Origin: Bacteroidales bacterium UBA6192 | Lineage (GTDB): Bacteria > Bacteroidota > Bacteroidia > Bacteroidales > F082 | NCBI GenBank assembly: GCA_002422725.1 | Contig: DITE01000058.1 | Location: forward strand, 7,509 to 71,508 | Reading direction: 5' to 3' | Length of the DNA: 64,000 nucleotides | Shown: one piece after another, positions 17,581-26,928 of the stretch | Position numbering within the stretch: position 1 is the stretch's first letter | Layout: every line of letters begins with the position of its first letter | The notes under the pieces: generated by a model | Told to the model about the DNA's origin: nothing | Database searches by the model: none | Seen by the model: the letters and a program-made list of their open reading frames with translations, nothing else | Program-made: the position numbers and the translations under genes

Positions 17581-19122
17581 CTATTTAATTCGTTTTTTGA
17601 ATAAGCGTAGTTGCCTCTTGGTAAATCCATATTCTTCGTTCTCGCAGTAATCTGTTCCCTTCGACCTGAGGCATTTTCCTTTTCTGAAGTTAATTTTCAG
17701 TGAAGCATAGATATCGATTCCGGTCATGTCCGACACACCGAGCCAATTACCTAAACGATCGGTACCAATTGTAAAGTAACCTAATCTAACGGACGCCCCA
17801 ATCCTTGGGATTCGGTATTGGAAAAGACTTAAAGGTAGACTGAATTCAAACCAGTCAGTTTCGAACCTGGGCGTAATGGCAATCTGGGCCGGTCGCATCA
17901 GGGTGTATTTCCAGATGGGAAGTGGCTGAACGATGGTAGCATTGATATAAATATTTTGCCGGTAATGGTAATCAAACTGAAAACTTACTGCCGTAGGCAG
18001 ACCCATATAAAATGAGTTTTTACGGAATGAAGAGTCTGGATCGTCATAGAACAAGTCACTGAATTGTCTGGAAAGCTCGTACAGGTTGTTGTAACTGGTG
18101 GTATCAAAATTCTGCCAATAAACACTGGCATCTTCTATCCGATGCAGTTGCGAATGATCCTTGAATTTTATGGCCCCGAAATCCAAAATTGAAAATCCAA
18201 GCCGGTATTCATAATCGCTATAAGGTTGCTCGCAGATGTGACCGGGATTGTAACGCTGAAAACCCTGTTTCGTTCGGGTAAATGCAATTCCCAAATCGAA
18301 ACCAAATCCTCCGCCTTTGAAAAAGTCACCCCCATCGGGGTAGTCATTATTGGTGTAATTAATGGGTAACGAATAGCCGACATCAGCTGTCACCGATTTG
18401 ATATTTAAGGTGCTATCGTTAAGCACAACATAGTCGATTTCATCAATTTTCAAGAAACCGGCACTATGTCCCATCAGTCTTTTCGCTGTGATACCGGCAG
18501 TCCAGGTGTCTCTGAACTGTTTTTTAAAATTCCAGGCATAACTCAGCCCTACTTCTCCCCATGCCATGGCACTGATGTTTTGGTTTTTGCTCCAGAAATT
18601 GATGTTGTAAAAGGGCGAATATTTTAGTCCTTCAATGCTGAATACACCGATTTCGTAAGGAATATTTGTTGCTGAAACATGCGTTCTTGCAGCAGTATGG
18701 ATAGCAAAAGCATGGTCTCCGTAAAGCATCATTGCCGAAGGTCCAATAATTCGTTCCTGATTGAAGACAAACTTGTCCAGGTTGTTGCGATAATAAGTAA
18801 AATTGTTGTCATCAGGCGGATATCTGGGCAGTTCATCCTCAGGATTAAAAAAATCAGTGATCTTATAATCGTTGCCGGGAATGTAAACCAAATTGTTTTG
18901 CAAAAAAACACTGGCTGTGAGAATATGAAAATCAAAATAAATTTTTGAAAGAGCCATATTGGCCGGGTTGATCATAGCAGACTGAGATCCGGCGAAATTG
19001 CTGTTGACCAGACCCGGCATCTCCTGCGCTGTAATATTGACAGGGATGATTAGAAGCAAGAAGAACAGAAAAAATATGTATGGTCTTGCGTAATATCGGG
19101 AAATCAGCAATTTATAATACAA
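17581..19122 (-). CDS. DUF5723 outer-membrane protein
   Basis: The 513-residue protein begins with a hydrophobic signal segment (YIFFLFFLLLIIPVNITAQ) and then VNSNFAGSQSAMINPANMA, resembling the opening of Bacteroidota outer-membrane proteins in the DUF5723 and PorV-like group. The body is beta-rich with many aromatic residues and Asn/Gly turns, consistent with a large barrel of 14 or more strands. It ends with a basic tail. It is monocistronic, with a -7 box 26 bases upstream of the start. Function is unknown. Confidence 0.75.
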   Translation of the reverse strand: MYYKLLISRYYARPYIFFLFFLLLIIPVNITAQEMPGLVNSNFAGSQSAMINPANMALSKIYFDFHILTASVFLQNNLVYIPGNDYKITDFFNPEDELPRYPPDDNNFTYYRNNLDKFVFNQERIIGPSAMMLYGDHAFAIHTAARTHVSATNIPYEIGVFSIEGLKYSPFYNINFWSKNQNISAMAWGEVGLSYAWNFKKQFRDTWTAGITAKRLMGHSAGFLKIDEIDYVVLNDSTLNIKSVTADVGYSLPINYTNNDYPDGGDFFKGGGFGFDLGIAFTRTKQGFQRYNPGHICEQPYSDYEYRLGFSILDFGAIKFKDHSQLHRIEDASVYWQNFDTTSYNNLYELSRQFSDLFYDDPDSSFRKNSFYMGLPTAVSFQFDYHYRQNIYINATIVQPLPIWKYTLMRPAQIAITPRFETDWFEFSLPLSLFQYRIPRIGASVRLGYFTIGTDRLGNWLGVSDMTGIDIYASLKINFRKGKCLRSKGTDYCENEEYGFTKRQLRLFKKRIK

Positions 19123-19147
19123 TCAGCTTGATTTAATCGTTACACCG

Positions 19148-19155
19148 CAAATTTA
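19148..19155 (-). promoter_or_regulatory. -7 box of the DUF5723 gene
   Basis: On the minus strand TAAATTTG, a perfect TAnnTTTG match, 25 bases before the start codon. Confidence 0.5.
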
Positions 19156-19235
19156 CTATAATATTCTAACGAGCCGGAATCTATTTTTGATCTTGTTGCA
19201 GACAGTTTGCTGTTAATATTATCAGCCATCTGATG

Positions 19236-19267
19236 TTTACGAGCGTTGAAAAAATGTTATATATTTG
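19236..19267 (+). promoter_or_regulatory. promoter of tRNA-Leu
   Basis: Perfect -7 box TATATTTG (19260-19267) with a weak -33 TTTA at 19236-19239, 20 bases apart. The predicted transcription start is roughly 20 bases before the mature tRNA 5' end. Confidence 0.55.
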
Positions 19268-19296
19268 CAGCCTCATTTTAAAGATGGATTTTTTCT

Positions 19297-19378
19297 GCGG
19301 ATGTGGCGTAATTGGTAGCCGCGCCAGACTTAGGATCTGGTGCCGAGAGGCGTGGGGGTTCGAGTCCCTTCATCCGCA
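19297..19378 (+). tRNA. tRNA-Leu (anticodon UAG)
   Basis: Acceptor stem GCGGATG (19297-19303) pairs with CATCCGC (19371-19377), discriminator A. Anticodon stem CCAGA/TCTGG encloses loop CTTAGGA with anticodon TAG. The T arm has loop TTCGAGT with a stem that includes two G-U pairs. The long variable arm (TGCCGAGAGGCGT region) is that of a class II tRNA, as expected for leucine. The CCA end is not encoded. Confidence 0.95.
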
Positions 19379-19388
19379 CATTTTTAAC

Positions 19389-19414
19389 AGCCGGAAAGTT
19401 CATTCCTTCCGGCT
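19389..19414 (+). terminator. hairpin after tRNA-Leu
   Basis: AGCCGGAA (19389-19396) pairs with TTCCGGCT (19407-19414) around ten bases, followed by an AT-rich stretch ending in TTTTT. It lies between the tRNA and tig and should end the tRNA transcript. Confidence 0.7.
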
Positions 19415-19451
19415 AAATTAATTTTTGCAGGGACTAATTGTCAAGATCATT

Positions 19452-20819
19452 ATGAATATTACCAAAGAACAAACCTCAGAACTTACAGTAAGCCTTCAGA
19501 TCACATTGCAACATGCTGATTATGAAGAATCAGTGAATCAGGAACTTAAAGACTATCAAAAAAAAGCCTCCATGCCAGGTTTCCGACCGGGCAAAGTACC
19601 ATTCGGACTGGTCAGAAAAATGTATGGTAAAGCATTGTTAGCCGATAAAGTGAACAAATTGGTTTCGGATGCTTTAAACAATTATATCATTGAGAATAAA
19701 ATATCCATACTTGGGCATCCTCTTGCAAACATAGATAAAACGGGTATGATTGATTTTGATCAGCCTGGTGATTTCACCTTTCATTTCGACCTTGGCCTGG
19801 CTCCTGTGTTTGAACCGGATCTAGGTAAAGTGACAAATCTGGAGTATCCCCGCATTAAAGCCTCAGAAGAAACAATTGGCAAGGCCATTAATGACTTGCG
19901 TGCACGCTTTGGTGAACACATCAACCCCGAGAACATAGTGGAAAACGCCGGTGTCGATTTCGCCCTTGTCAATGACCATACACTGTCCGATGAAGAAATT
20001 ATTTCGACTGATGTTCATCTCAAAATGACCGAAATTGTTGATAAGGATGTGATGAAGACATTTCTGGGAAAATCAGTCGGGGACACATTTTTATTTAATC
20101 CTGCCAAAGCATTTGATGGCGATTTGAGTAAAGCCCGGCTTGCAATAAAGTTGAATGAAGAGGAAATTCCGGATCTCGACAGGGATTTTAGTATCACTGT
20201 TAAAGAAATACACTTTGACGAACCCGCCATTATGGATGAAAAATTCTTCAAAATGGTATTTCCTGACAAAGAATCAATTACTGAAAATGAATTCAGGGAA
20301 TTGCTCATTGCTGATATCGAAAAGCAATATGAGCGCGAAACCGATCGTTTCTTCCTCAACAAGGCTGTTGAAGCCCTTGTTGAAGCAAACAATGTGCAAC
20401 TTCCTGACGAATTTATGAAACGCTGGATTGTCGACAATAGTGATGGTAAACTAAGTATTGAACAAGTCGACAACCAATACGATAATTATGCACGTACTTT
20501 CAGGTGGCAACTTATTGAGAGTAAACTTTCCGAAAAACATCCGGAATTAAAAGTGACTACTTCGGACCTCCGTAATTTTATTAAATCGTATTTCTTTGGA
20601 AGGGTAGGAGTGATGAATGACGATAGCCCTGAATCGAACAAATATATGGAGGATATGGTTGATATGATTTTGAAGAATAAGGAAGAGGAACAACGCATAG
20701 CCGATCAGCTTGCAGAACAGAAATTGTCAGCTTTTATGAAAGAAAACCTGACCTTTGCTGAGAATCCAATGAGTTATGAAGAGTATATTCAATTAGTCAG
20801 TTCGAACAACAATCAGTAG
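19452..20819 (+). CDS. tig: trigger factor
   Basis: The 455-residue ribosome-associated chaperone folds nascent chains and, in the family, has peptidyl-prolyl isomerase activity. The N-terminal ribosome-binding domain carries the signature around MPGFRPGKVPFGLVRKMYG (residues about 37-55). A divergent middle domain and a long helical C-terminal arm follow. The frame is open from 19425, but the ATG at 19452 (MNITKEQ) is the natural family start. The middle FKBP-type domain looks poorly conserved, common in Bacteroidota. It leads the tig-clpP-clpX cluster; clpP begins 5 bases after its stop. Confidence 0.92.
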   Translation: MNITKEQTSELTVSLQITLQHADYEESVNQELKDYQKKASMPGFRPGKVPFGLVRKMYGKALLADKVNKLVSDALNNYIIENKISILGHPLANIDKTGMIDFDQPGDFTFHFDLGLAPVFEPDLGKVTNLEYPRIKASEETIGKAINDLRARFGEHINPENIVENAGVDFALVNDHTLSDEEIISTDVHLKMTEIVDKDVMKTFLGKSVGDTFLFNPAKAFDGDLSKARLAIKLNEEEIPDLDRDFSITVKEIHFDEPAIMDEKFFKMVFPDKESITENEFRELLIADIEKQYERETDRFFLNKAVEALVEANNVQLPDEFMKRWIVDNSDGKLSIEQVDNQYDNYARTFRWQLIESKLSEKHPELKVTTSDLRNFIKSYFFGRVGVMNDDSPESNKYMEDMVDMILKNKEEEQRIADQLAEQKLSAFMKENLTFAENPMSYEEYIQLVSSNNNQ

Positions 20820-20823
20820 CAAA

Positions 20824-21495
20824 ATGGAAAACGAATTTCGTAAATACGCTAGTAAGCATTTGGGAATCAATAGTCTCGGAATGGATTCCTATGCAAGAAA
20901 AGTAAGAAACTATATCTCGCCTACGATTATCGAGGAACGGCAGCTCAATATTGCAACGATGGATGTTTTTTCGCGATTGATGATGGATCGGATAATATTT
21001 CTTGGAGTGCCGGTAGACGACTATGTCGCCAACATTATTCAGGCACAGTTACTTTTTCTCGAATCAGTTGATTCAAAGCGTGATATCCAAATTTACCTGA
21101 ACACGCCCGGCGGATCGGTTTATGCAGGTTTGGGAATTTATGATACCATGCAGTACATTGCCCCCGAGGTGTCGACCATCTGTACGGGAATAGCTGCATC
21201 CATGGGCGCTGTGTTGCTTTGCGCCGGTGCAAAAGGAAAACGTACTGCCCTGAAACATTCACGCATACTGATTCATCAACCTATGGGCGGCGCTCAGGGT
21301 CAGGCGTCTGATATTGAAATTACAGCGCGTGAGATACAGAAACTGAAGAAAGAGCTCTACGACATTATTGCCAATCACAGCGGTCAATCATACAAAAGAA
21401 TCTGGAAAGATTCGGACCGCGATTACTGGATGACAGCCGAAGAGGCAAAGGAATATGGTATGATTGATGAGGTTTTGCTCCGTAATCAGTCATAA
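20824..21495 (+). CDS. clpP: ATP-dependent Clp protease proteolytic subunit
   Basis: The 223-residue serine peptidase forms the ClpP chamber. The catalytic Ser is in TGIAASMGAVLL and the His in ILIHQPMGGAQGQ; the third residue of the triad lies in the following helix region, and the oxyanion turn is NTPGGSVYAG. An N-terminal extension of about 35 residues precedes the core and may be a processed propeptide. It lies between tig and clpX in one transcription unit, so the protease and its unfoldase should be made together. Confidence 0.96.
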   Translation: MENEFRKYASKHLGINSLGMDSYARKVRNYISPTIIEERQLNIATMDVFSRLMMDRIIFLGVPVDDYVANIIQAQLLFLESVDSKRDIQIYLNTPGGSVYAGLGIYDTMQYIAPEVSTICTGIAASMGAVLLCAGAKGKRTALKHSRILIHQPMGGAQGQASDIEITAREIQKLKKELYDIIANHSGQSYKRIWKDSDRDYWMTAEEAKEYGMIDEVLLRNQS

Positions 21496-21506
21496 TCAAT
21501 CAGGTG

Positions 21507-22733
21507 ATGGCAAAAAAACAGGATCACTGCTCTTTTTGTGGCCGCCCCAGGTTGGAAACCAGTCTGCTGGTTAGTGGTATCGAAGCGCATATCTGCGACA
21601 GCTGTATCGAGCAGGCATATATCATTCTTGGAGAGGAGCACGAAAGGGGCAGTAAGCACATATCTCCCGATTTTAAGCTTCTCAAACCCATGCAGATCAA
21701 AGAGTTCCTTGACCAATATGTGATAGGGCAGGATGAAGCAAAAAGAGTGTTAGCTGTGGCTGTTTACAATCATTATAAAAGAATCAACCAGCCTCTTACC
21801 AAAGATGATGTTGAAATTGAAAAGTCAAACATTATTCTCGTTGGCGAAACCGGGACGGGTAAAACGCTGCTTGCACGTACCATAGCACGGATGCTGCATG
21901 TGCCTTTTGCCATTGCCGACGCCACGGTGCTTACCGAAGCCGGCTATGTGGGCGAAGATGTTGAAAGTATTTTGTCGCGTTTGCTTCAGGCTTCGGATTA
22001 CGACGTGAAAGCTGCTGAAAAGGGGATCGTGTTTATCGACGAAATTGACAAAATTGCCCGCAAGAGCGATAATCCCAGCATTACACGTGATGTGTCGGGC
22101 GAAGGTGTTCAGCAGGCCTTGCTGAAATTGCTCGAAGGAACGATTGTGAACGTGCCGCCTCAGGGAGGCCGTAAGCACCCTGAGCAGAAAATGATACAAG
22201 TTGATACCCGCAACATCCTTTTTGTTGCCGGTGGTGCTTTTGATGGCATCGAACGCATCATTGCCACACGCACCCGTACCAACCTGATTGGGTATGGATC
22301 GGACAAAAAAGTAGACGTTGATAAGGATAATCTGCTTCAGTATATAGCACCAGCCGATTTGAAGAAATTTGGACTGATACCCGAAATTGTAGGACGATTG
22401 CCTATCCTTACTTATTTGCATCCCTTAACACCGGATATCCTTAAGCGAATTCTGACCGATCCAAAAAACGCTCTGATCAAGCAATTTACCAAGCTGTTTG
22501 AGATGGACGGCATCACCTTGAAAATTGATGATGATGTGCTTGATTTTGTTGTCAGTAAGTCCATTGAGTTTAAGCTCGGTGCGCGTGGACTCAGGGCAAT
22601 ACTCGAAGCCATTCTTACTGACGATATGTTTGAACTTCCATCGCGCAAAGGTGTAAAAAATCTTCACATTACGCTGCAAATGGCCCTTGCGAAGATTGAG
22701 AAAGCAGGAATTTCGAAATTGAAAGTCGCCTGA
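21507..22733 (+). CDS. clpX: ATP-dependent Clp protease ATP-binding subunit ClpX
   Basis: The 408-residue AAA+ unfoldase recognises substrates and feeds them to ClpP. It has an N-terminal C4 zinc finger (CSFCGRP and CDSCIEQ), Walker A GETGTGKT, the pore loop GYVGEDVES, Walker B IVFIDEIDKIA, sensor and Arg-finger region, and a C-terminal small domain with GARGLRAILE. A GTG directly before (21504) is in frame, but the ATG at 21507 gives the usual MAKK start. It starts 12 bases after clpP. Confidence 0.96.
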   Translation: MAKKQDHCSFCGRPRLETSLLVSGIEAHICDSCIEQAYIILGEEHERGSKHISPDFKLLKPMQIKEFLDQYVIGQDEAKRVLAVAVYNHYKRINQPLTKDDVEIEKSNIILVGETGTGKTLLARTIARMLHVPFAIADATVLTEAGYVGEDVESILSRLLQASDYDVKAAEKGIVFIDEIDKIARKSDNPSITRDVSGEGVQQALLKLLEGTIVNVPPQGGRKHPEQKMIQVDTRNILFVAGGAFDGIERIIATRTRTNLIGYGSDKKVDVDKDNLLQYIAPADLKKFGLIPEIVGRLPILTYLHPLTPDILKRILTDPKNALIKQFTKLFEMDGITLKIDDDVLDFVVSKSIEFKLGARGLRAILEAILTDDMFELPSRKGVKNLHITLQMALAKIEKAGISKLKVA

Positions 22734-22802
22734 GGCATTTCATTGGCATAGTTGTTGCATTAGAACACAAAATCCTGAGCAGTTTCAGGATATACAACTG
22801 AC

Positions 22803-23399
22803 ATGATGAAACGTTTGGTGTTGCTGTTTTCTATCTTACTGGCTCCGGCTGCAAGCTTGTGGGCTCAGTCGATGCTTCCTGACAGTACCTATGTGGTTTT
22901 CGCCAAAATAGAGCGCGGCGACACAATCCTGATTGTTAACCTGCCCGAAGTACCCGTTTATTCTCTGAGGATTTTCGACTCCCGGCGTGATATCCGAAAA
23001 GTTGAACGCATGATTTATCATGTGAAAAAGGTATATCCCTTTGCCAGGTTGGCAGGAATAAAACTGAATGAATACGAAACGGTGCTCCGTGAAGCAAAAA
23101 CAGAAAGAGAACGCCGTCGGATCATGAAAAAGGCAGAGGAGGAAATCGAGGAACAGTTTGGTGCCGATTTGCGTGACCTGACATTTACTCAGGGAAAAAT
23201 CCTGATCAAACTTATTGATCGGGAAACAGGCGAAACTTCTTTTGATCTGGTGCAGGATCTCAGGGGAAATTTCAATGCTTTCTTTTATCAGACTTTTGCC
23301 CGGCTTTGGGGATATAATCTGAAAACAAAATATGATCCAAGGGGTGAAGACGAATTAATAGAAGCTATAGTGCTTATGATCGAAAATGGTCAGCTTTAG
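22803..23399 (+). CDS. DUF4294 family secreted protein
   Basis: The 198-residue protein starts with a signal peptide (KRLVLLFSILLAPAASLWA, cleaved before QSML). The mature part contains YHVKKVYPFARLAGIKLNEYE, a charged helix rich in Arg and Glu, and TQGKILIKLIDRETGETSFDL, features of DUF4294, a Bacteroidota family of unknown function. Two ATGs in tandem (22803 and 22806) are both possible starts. It follows clpX by about 70 bases and converges on the sugar transferase gene with only 3 bases between stops. Confidence 0.75.
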   Translation: MMKRLVLLFSILLAPAASLWAQSMLPDSTYVVFAKIERGDTILIVNLPEVPVYSLRIFDSRRDIRKVERMIYHVKKVYPFARLAGIKLNEYETVLREAKTERERRRIMKKAEEEIEEQFGADLRDLTFTQGKILIKLIDRETGETSFDLVQDLRGNFNAFFYQTFARLWGYNLKTKYDPRGEDELIEAIVLMIENGQL

Positions 23400-23402
23400 G
23401 GA

Positions 23403-24818
23403 TTATTTGCCACGGCCCTGCAAAACAATAAGAATGGTGTAGATCATAATTTTCAGGTCCATTGCCAGCGACATGTTCTCAATGTAGAGAATATCATACT
23501 TCAACCGCTCAATCATTTCATCAACATTTGAAGCATAACCAAATTTTACCTGGCCCCAGGAAGTGATGCCGGGTTTAACCTTAAGCAATAGTCTGTAATG
23601 AGGGGCACGTTTTACAATCTGATCAATATAAAACTGTCTTTCTGGTCGTGGACCAACCAATGACATATCACCCTTCAACACGGTGTAAAACTGAGGTATC
23701 TCGTCGAGTCTAACCTTTCGGATGAATTTGCCAAAAGGTGTGATGCGTGGATCGTCTTCCTTCGATAACTGAGGGCCGGCTTTTTCGGCATCGGAGATCA
23801 TGCTTCTGAACTTGTGCATCTTAAAAGGCCGTCCGTGCAAGCCAATACGCTCCTGTGAATACAATACCGAACCGCGCGATGACATCATCACACCAATAGT
23901 TGTAAACAAATACAAGGGAATGAGCAATATCATGGCTATCAAGGAAACAACGATATCGAGCATTCGTTTTGAAGATTGTTGCCATGCTGGCATAGGGTCA
24001 GGCGAAATCTGGATCAAAGGGGCATGCCAGATACCAGATAGTTTTACCGAGCCAAACAAGATATCCTGCATTATCGGGATAATCTTGATCACTGCATTGG
24101 TGTCCTCAAGTTTGGCAATAATGTCGTCGATGGTTGCTGTCTCAGTCCTTTCGATGGCAATGATCACTTCCTCTACGCCATGTTTAGTGATAATTTGTTT
24201 CAGGTTGTCGTATTTGCCAAGGTGTGGCAGAATTTTTCCAATCTTATAGTTGTCCTTGTCGAACACACTCACAAAGCCAATAAAAATATTTCCGGACGAT
24301 TTTTCCTGATTTTCAATTTCATTGTAAATAGCCAGTGCATTTCCGTTACTGCCAACAATGATGGTATTAAAGCCAATAATTTTTTTATGAATCTTCCTCA
24401 CCGTTACCGTTGTCAGAGCAAGTCTGCCAATATAGGTTAGTACAAAATGCAGAGTAAATAGAACCAGAAAGGATTGATAATATGATTTATAGGTGATAAT
24501 AACATCATCGAGGATAGCGACAAAAAATATCACGGTAACCCCAATTAAGGTAATAATCATCGTTTGCCCCAATTCGTTAAGCCTCGATTTGCGGAAAACT
24601 TTTCGGTAAGAGCCCACCATGGTGTAAAGAAGCACCCAGCCTATGGGTATGAATATGATGCCTATCCAGAAATTGGGGTCATCATAAATAACCTCAAAAT
24701 ATTCATAAAAGGCGGGGTCTTCTGATTGTTTCCTGAAGATATAAAACATGAACCAAGCCAAAAAGGCAGCAAACCAATCGAGGAAAAGATACTTTAAGAC
24801 TTGTAAGCGTAGATTCAT
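23403..24818 (-). CDS. polyprenyl-phosphate sugar-1-phosphate transferase (exopolysaccharide initiation)
   Basis: The 471-residue inner-membrane enzyme is of the WbaP/WcaJ type: several N-terminal membrane helices (residues about 10-135), a nucleotide-binding-like middle domain, then a C-terminal catalytic bacterial sugar transferase domain (about 280-471). The latter starts with the KRMLDIVVSLIAMILLIPL membrane hairpin and contains GSVLYSQERIG, FKMHKFRSM, RKVRLDEIPQF, LKGDMSLVGPRPE and KPGITSWGQV. It loads the first sugar-phosphate onto undecaprenyl phosphate for surface polysaccharide. The start overlaps the upstream lipoprotein stop in TGATG, so the two are coupled. The exact sugar is not determinable. 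Confidence 0.92.
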   Translation of the reverse strand: MNLRLQVLKYLFLDWFAAFLAWFMFYIFRKQSEDPAFYEYFEVIYDDPNFWIGIIFIPIGWVLLYTMVGSYRKVFRKSRLNELGQTMIITLIGVTVIFFVAILDDVIITYKSYYQSFLVLFTLHFVLTYIGRLALTTVTVRKIHKKIIGFNTIIVGSNGNALAIYNEIENQEKSSGNIFIGFVSVFDKDNYKIGKILPHLGKYDNLKQIITKHGVEEVIIAIERTETATIDDIIAKLEDTNAVIKIIPIMQDILFGSVKLSGIWHAPLIQISPDPMPAWQQSSKRMLDIVVSLIAMILLIPLYLFTTIGVMMSSRGSVLYSQERIGLHGRPFKMHKFRSMISDAEKAGPQLSKEDDPRITPFGKFIRKVRLDEIPQFYTVLKGDMSLVGPRPERQFYIDQIVKRAPHYRLLLKVKPGITSWGQVKFGYASNVDEMIERLKYDILYIENMSLAMDLKIMIYTILIVLQGRGK

Positions 24819-25717
24819 CAGGGGTTGTTTCGGTATACAATCTTCAGGTTGTCAAAATAATATAAGGCTTCAGTTTCATCCGTGCCCAAATCAGAATCAA
24901 AATACACCTTAATGTATTCAGCATTGTTGTATTCTGTAACAATCGGACTTAAATTAATGTATATTTTTTTCCAAATATCACTTTTGTTCACCACAATCAA
25001 CGGAAATGTTAAAATGGTATTATCCTTTTTGATGAAGACGCCAACACCAAAGCCACGGTTGCATTTGTAATCAATTTCCACAAATACGGGCGATCCTCTC
25101 CCTGGTAAAACATAGCCGTTAAAACTTGAAATTTCAAATACCTTAGCGTCTCCGATAAGATGTACTTTTCCTGAATAGGCTGAATGTTCGGACAGGAAGG
25201 CGTCGGGGTGATTTGATGGTTGGGTTTTTTCGATAATGGTATCACTTTTTGAGGTACTAACCAGCGAAATGCTGCTGCCTTCAAAATCCTCGATCCATGC
25301 AAAAACACTTGTATTGTAATAGGATGTGGATGGCTTGATGATGGTTATACTGTCTTCCGACAGGATTGTCTGAACCTCATATGGTTTGTAAAATGGATAG
25401 TGAGCACGTGTTGCGGAAATACCATTTAGTTTGATGCCGGGTCTGATTTCAACCTTACTCAGGCCCTTTGCCAGAACCGGAAAAACAGCAGGCAACTCAA
25501 ATGCGCCGATAAGTTGCCCGTTTACGTAAACCCAGGCATCACTGATATTGTGTGTGTTGGCACCTTCGGAACCATATTCGGTGAATAAAGTAATCGTATC
25601 TATCCGAATATATGATGGAACAGTCTGTTCTCCATCAAATTTACGGCACGAACCAGCCAGGAAAAGTATGGCAAATAAAAATACAAAGAATGTGCAAGGT
25701 ATATGCTTTCGCCTCAT
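24818..25717 (-). CDS. lipoprotein of unknown function
   Basis: The 299-residue protein begins MRRKHIPCTFFVFLFAILF with lipobox LAGSC, so it is predicted to be lipidated. An in-frame longer start at 25804 exists, but the lipoprotein signal fixes 25717. The mature part is beta-rich: an N-terminal region resembling a small carbohydrate-binding or PEGA-like sandwich (ISDAWVYVNGQLIGAFELPA, then EIRPGIKLNG), and a second half with FEGSSISLVS and EIDYKCNRGFGVGVFIKK like a jelly-roll. It is coupled to the sugar transferase gene by a one-base stop/start overlap and so is probably linked to surface polysaccharide or envelope work; this is inference. Confidence 0.7.
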   Translation of the reverse strand: MRRKHIPCTFFVFLFAILFLAGSCRKFDGEQTVPSYIRIDTITLFTEYGSEGANTHNISDAWVYVNGQLIGAFELPAVFPVLAKGLSKVEIRPGIKLNGISATRAHYPFYKPYEVQTILSEDSITIIKPSTSYYNTSVFAWIEDFEGSSISLVSTSKSDTIIEKTQPSNHPDAFLSEHSAYSGKVHLIGDAKVFEISSFNGYVLPGRGSPVFVEIDYKCNRGFGVGVFIKKDNTILTFPLIVVNKSDIWKKIYINLSPIVTEYNNAEYIKVYFDSDLGTDETEALYYFDNLKIVYRNNP

Positions 25718-25787
25718 AATTGGCCGGTTAACTTGGTTCAGGCGAAAAACGTTACAAATCGGCTGAATATTGCGTGTAAACCGAAAA

Positions 25788-26774
25788 TTAGAGCCTTTCG
25801 GCATTGATATTTACTTTTTCAAGAATCTGATAGGCAACCGACAGCACATTGTAGCCATCTTCGATGGTTACCGGGGGTGTCTGGTTGTTGGCGATCGCCT
25901 TGTAGAAACTTTCCAATTCCAGCATAATGGCATTGACTGGTTCGATCACCGGCTTGTCAAAAATAATCTGCTTCATGCCTTTTCCGTTGCCAAGATCGAT
26001 CACCATGGCCATCGGATCTTCGGGCTCGCTTAATAGGTCCTTCATCCTCACGATCTCGGCCTTCTTGTCGAGAAAATCGACTGTAATGTAAGCATCGCGC
26101 TGAAAAAAGCGTGATTTACGCATATTTTTCAACGAAATACGGCTTGCGGTAAGGTTGGCAACACAACCATTGTCGAATTCGATCCGGGCATTGGTGATAT
26201 CGGGTGTGTCGCTCACTATGGCTACCCCACTGGCGCTTATTTTGCGGATGGGTGATTTTACCACACTTAGCACAATGTCGATATCGTGTACCATCAGGTC
26301 GAGGACCACAGGAACATCGGTGCCTCGTGGATTGAACTGTGCCAGACGGTGAGTTTCGATGAACATGGGATTTTTTATGGAAGCCTGTGCCGCCATGAAT
26401 GCCGGGTTGAATCGTTCTACATGTCCTACCTGTACTTTTACACTTGCTTCACGAGCCAGCTCCATCAACGCATTGGCTTCGGCAGGCGTGGCTACAATAG
26501 GCTTTTCGATAAACACATGCTTCGATTTGCGCAGCGACTCCGATGCACAAGCAAAGTGCGAAATTGTAGGAGTAACAATGTCCACAACATCCACATCATT
26601 GATAAGCGAACTGATATCAGGATAGCTTTTGATTCCATGCTCCAGACTTACTTTTTTTGCTGTTTCAGGATCAGTATCAAAGAATCCTACAAGCTCATAT
26701 TCAGGAATTTGCTTGATGCATTTGATGTGAATTTTTCCAAGGTGGCCTGCGCCAAGAACGCCAATTTTTAACAT
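25788..26774 (-). CDS. Gfo/Idh/MocA family NAD(P)-dependent oxidoreductase
   Basis: The 328-residue protein starts with a Rossmann fold (KIGVLGAGHLGKIHIKCIKQ), then the family motif FIEKPI around residue 90 and a C-terminal alpha/beta domain (FNPRGTDVPVVLDLMVHDID carries the conserved His-Asp). Members oxidise or reduce sugars and sugar nucleotides such as UDP-GlcNAc. A start at 26792 is in frame, but the -7 box at 26790-26797 overlaps it, so 26774 is chosen. It is followed after 71 bases by the lipoprotein and sugar transferase genes, which suggests a role in nucleotide-sugar supply. Confidence 0.88.
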   Translation of the reverse strand: MLKIGVLGAGHLGKIHIKCIKQIPEYELVGFFDTDPETAKKVSLEHGIKSYPDISSLINDVDVVDIVTPTISHFACASESLRKSKHVFIEKPIVATPAEANALMELAREASVKVQVGHVERFNPAFMAAQASIKNPMFIETHRLAQFNPRGTDVPVVLDLMVHDIDIVLSVVKSPIRKISASGVAIVSDTPDITNARIEFDNGCVANLTASRISLKNMRKSRFFQRDAYITVDFLDKKAEIVRMKDLLSEPEDPMAMVIDLGNGKGMKQIIFDKPVIEPVNAIMLELESFYKAIANNQTPPVTIEDGYNVLSVAYQILEKVNINAERL

Positions 26775-26789
26775 AGGTTTGATTTTGTG

Positions 26790-26797
26790 CAAAAGTA
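26790..26797 (-). promoter_or_regulatory. -7 box of the Gfo/Idh gene
   Basis: On the minus strand TACTTTTG, a perfect TAnnTTTG match, giving a leader of about ten bases before the ATG at 26774. Confidence 0.55.
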
Positions 26798-26822
26798 ACT
26801 TTTTTTATGCGTTGGGAATGGC

Positions 26823-26830
26823 TAATTTCG
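26823..26830 (+). promoter_or_regulatory. -7 box upstream of pcm
   Basis: TAATTTCG is one mismatch from TAnnTTTG. It lies 98 bases before the methyltransferase start and is divergent from the Gfo/Idh promoter. Confidence 0.35.
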
Positions 26831-26928
26831 CAGCCTAGAAATTTAGAATTGCTCTAAATTGTCAGTTTTAGACTGCCTCAAATTGGATTGATTCTCAACA
26901 CTAAAAACTGGAAGTATAACAAAGCAGT

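Noticed and set aside
22803..23399. DUF4294 gene as part of the tig-clp operon with a proteolysis role
   Set aside because: It is on the same strand after a ~70-base gap, but has a signal peptide and no known link to Clp; co-function cannot be supported.
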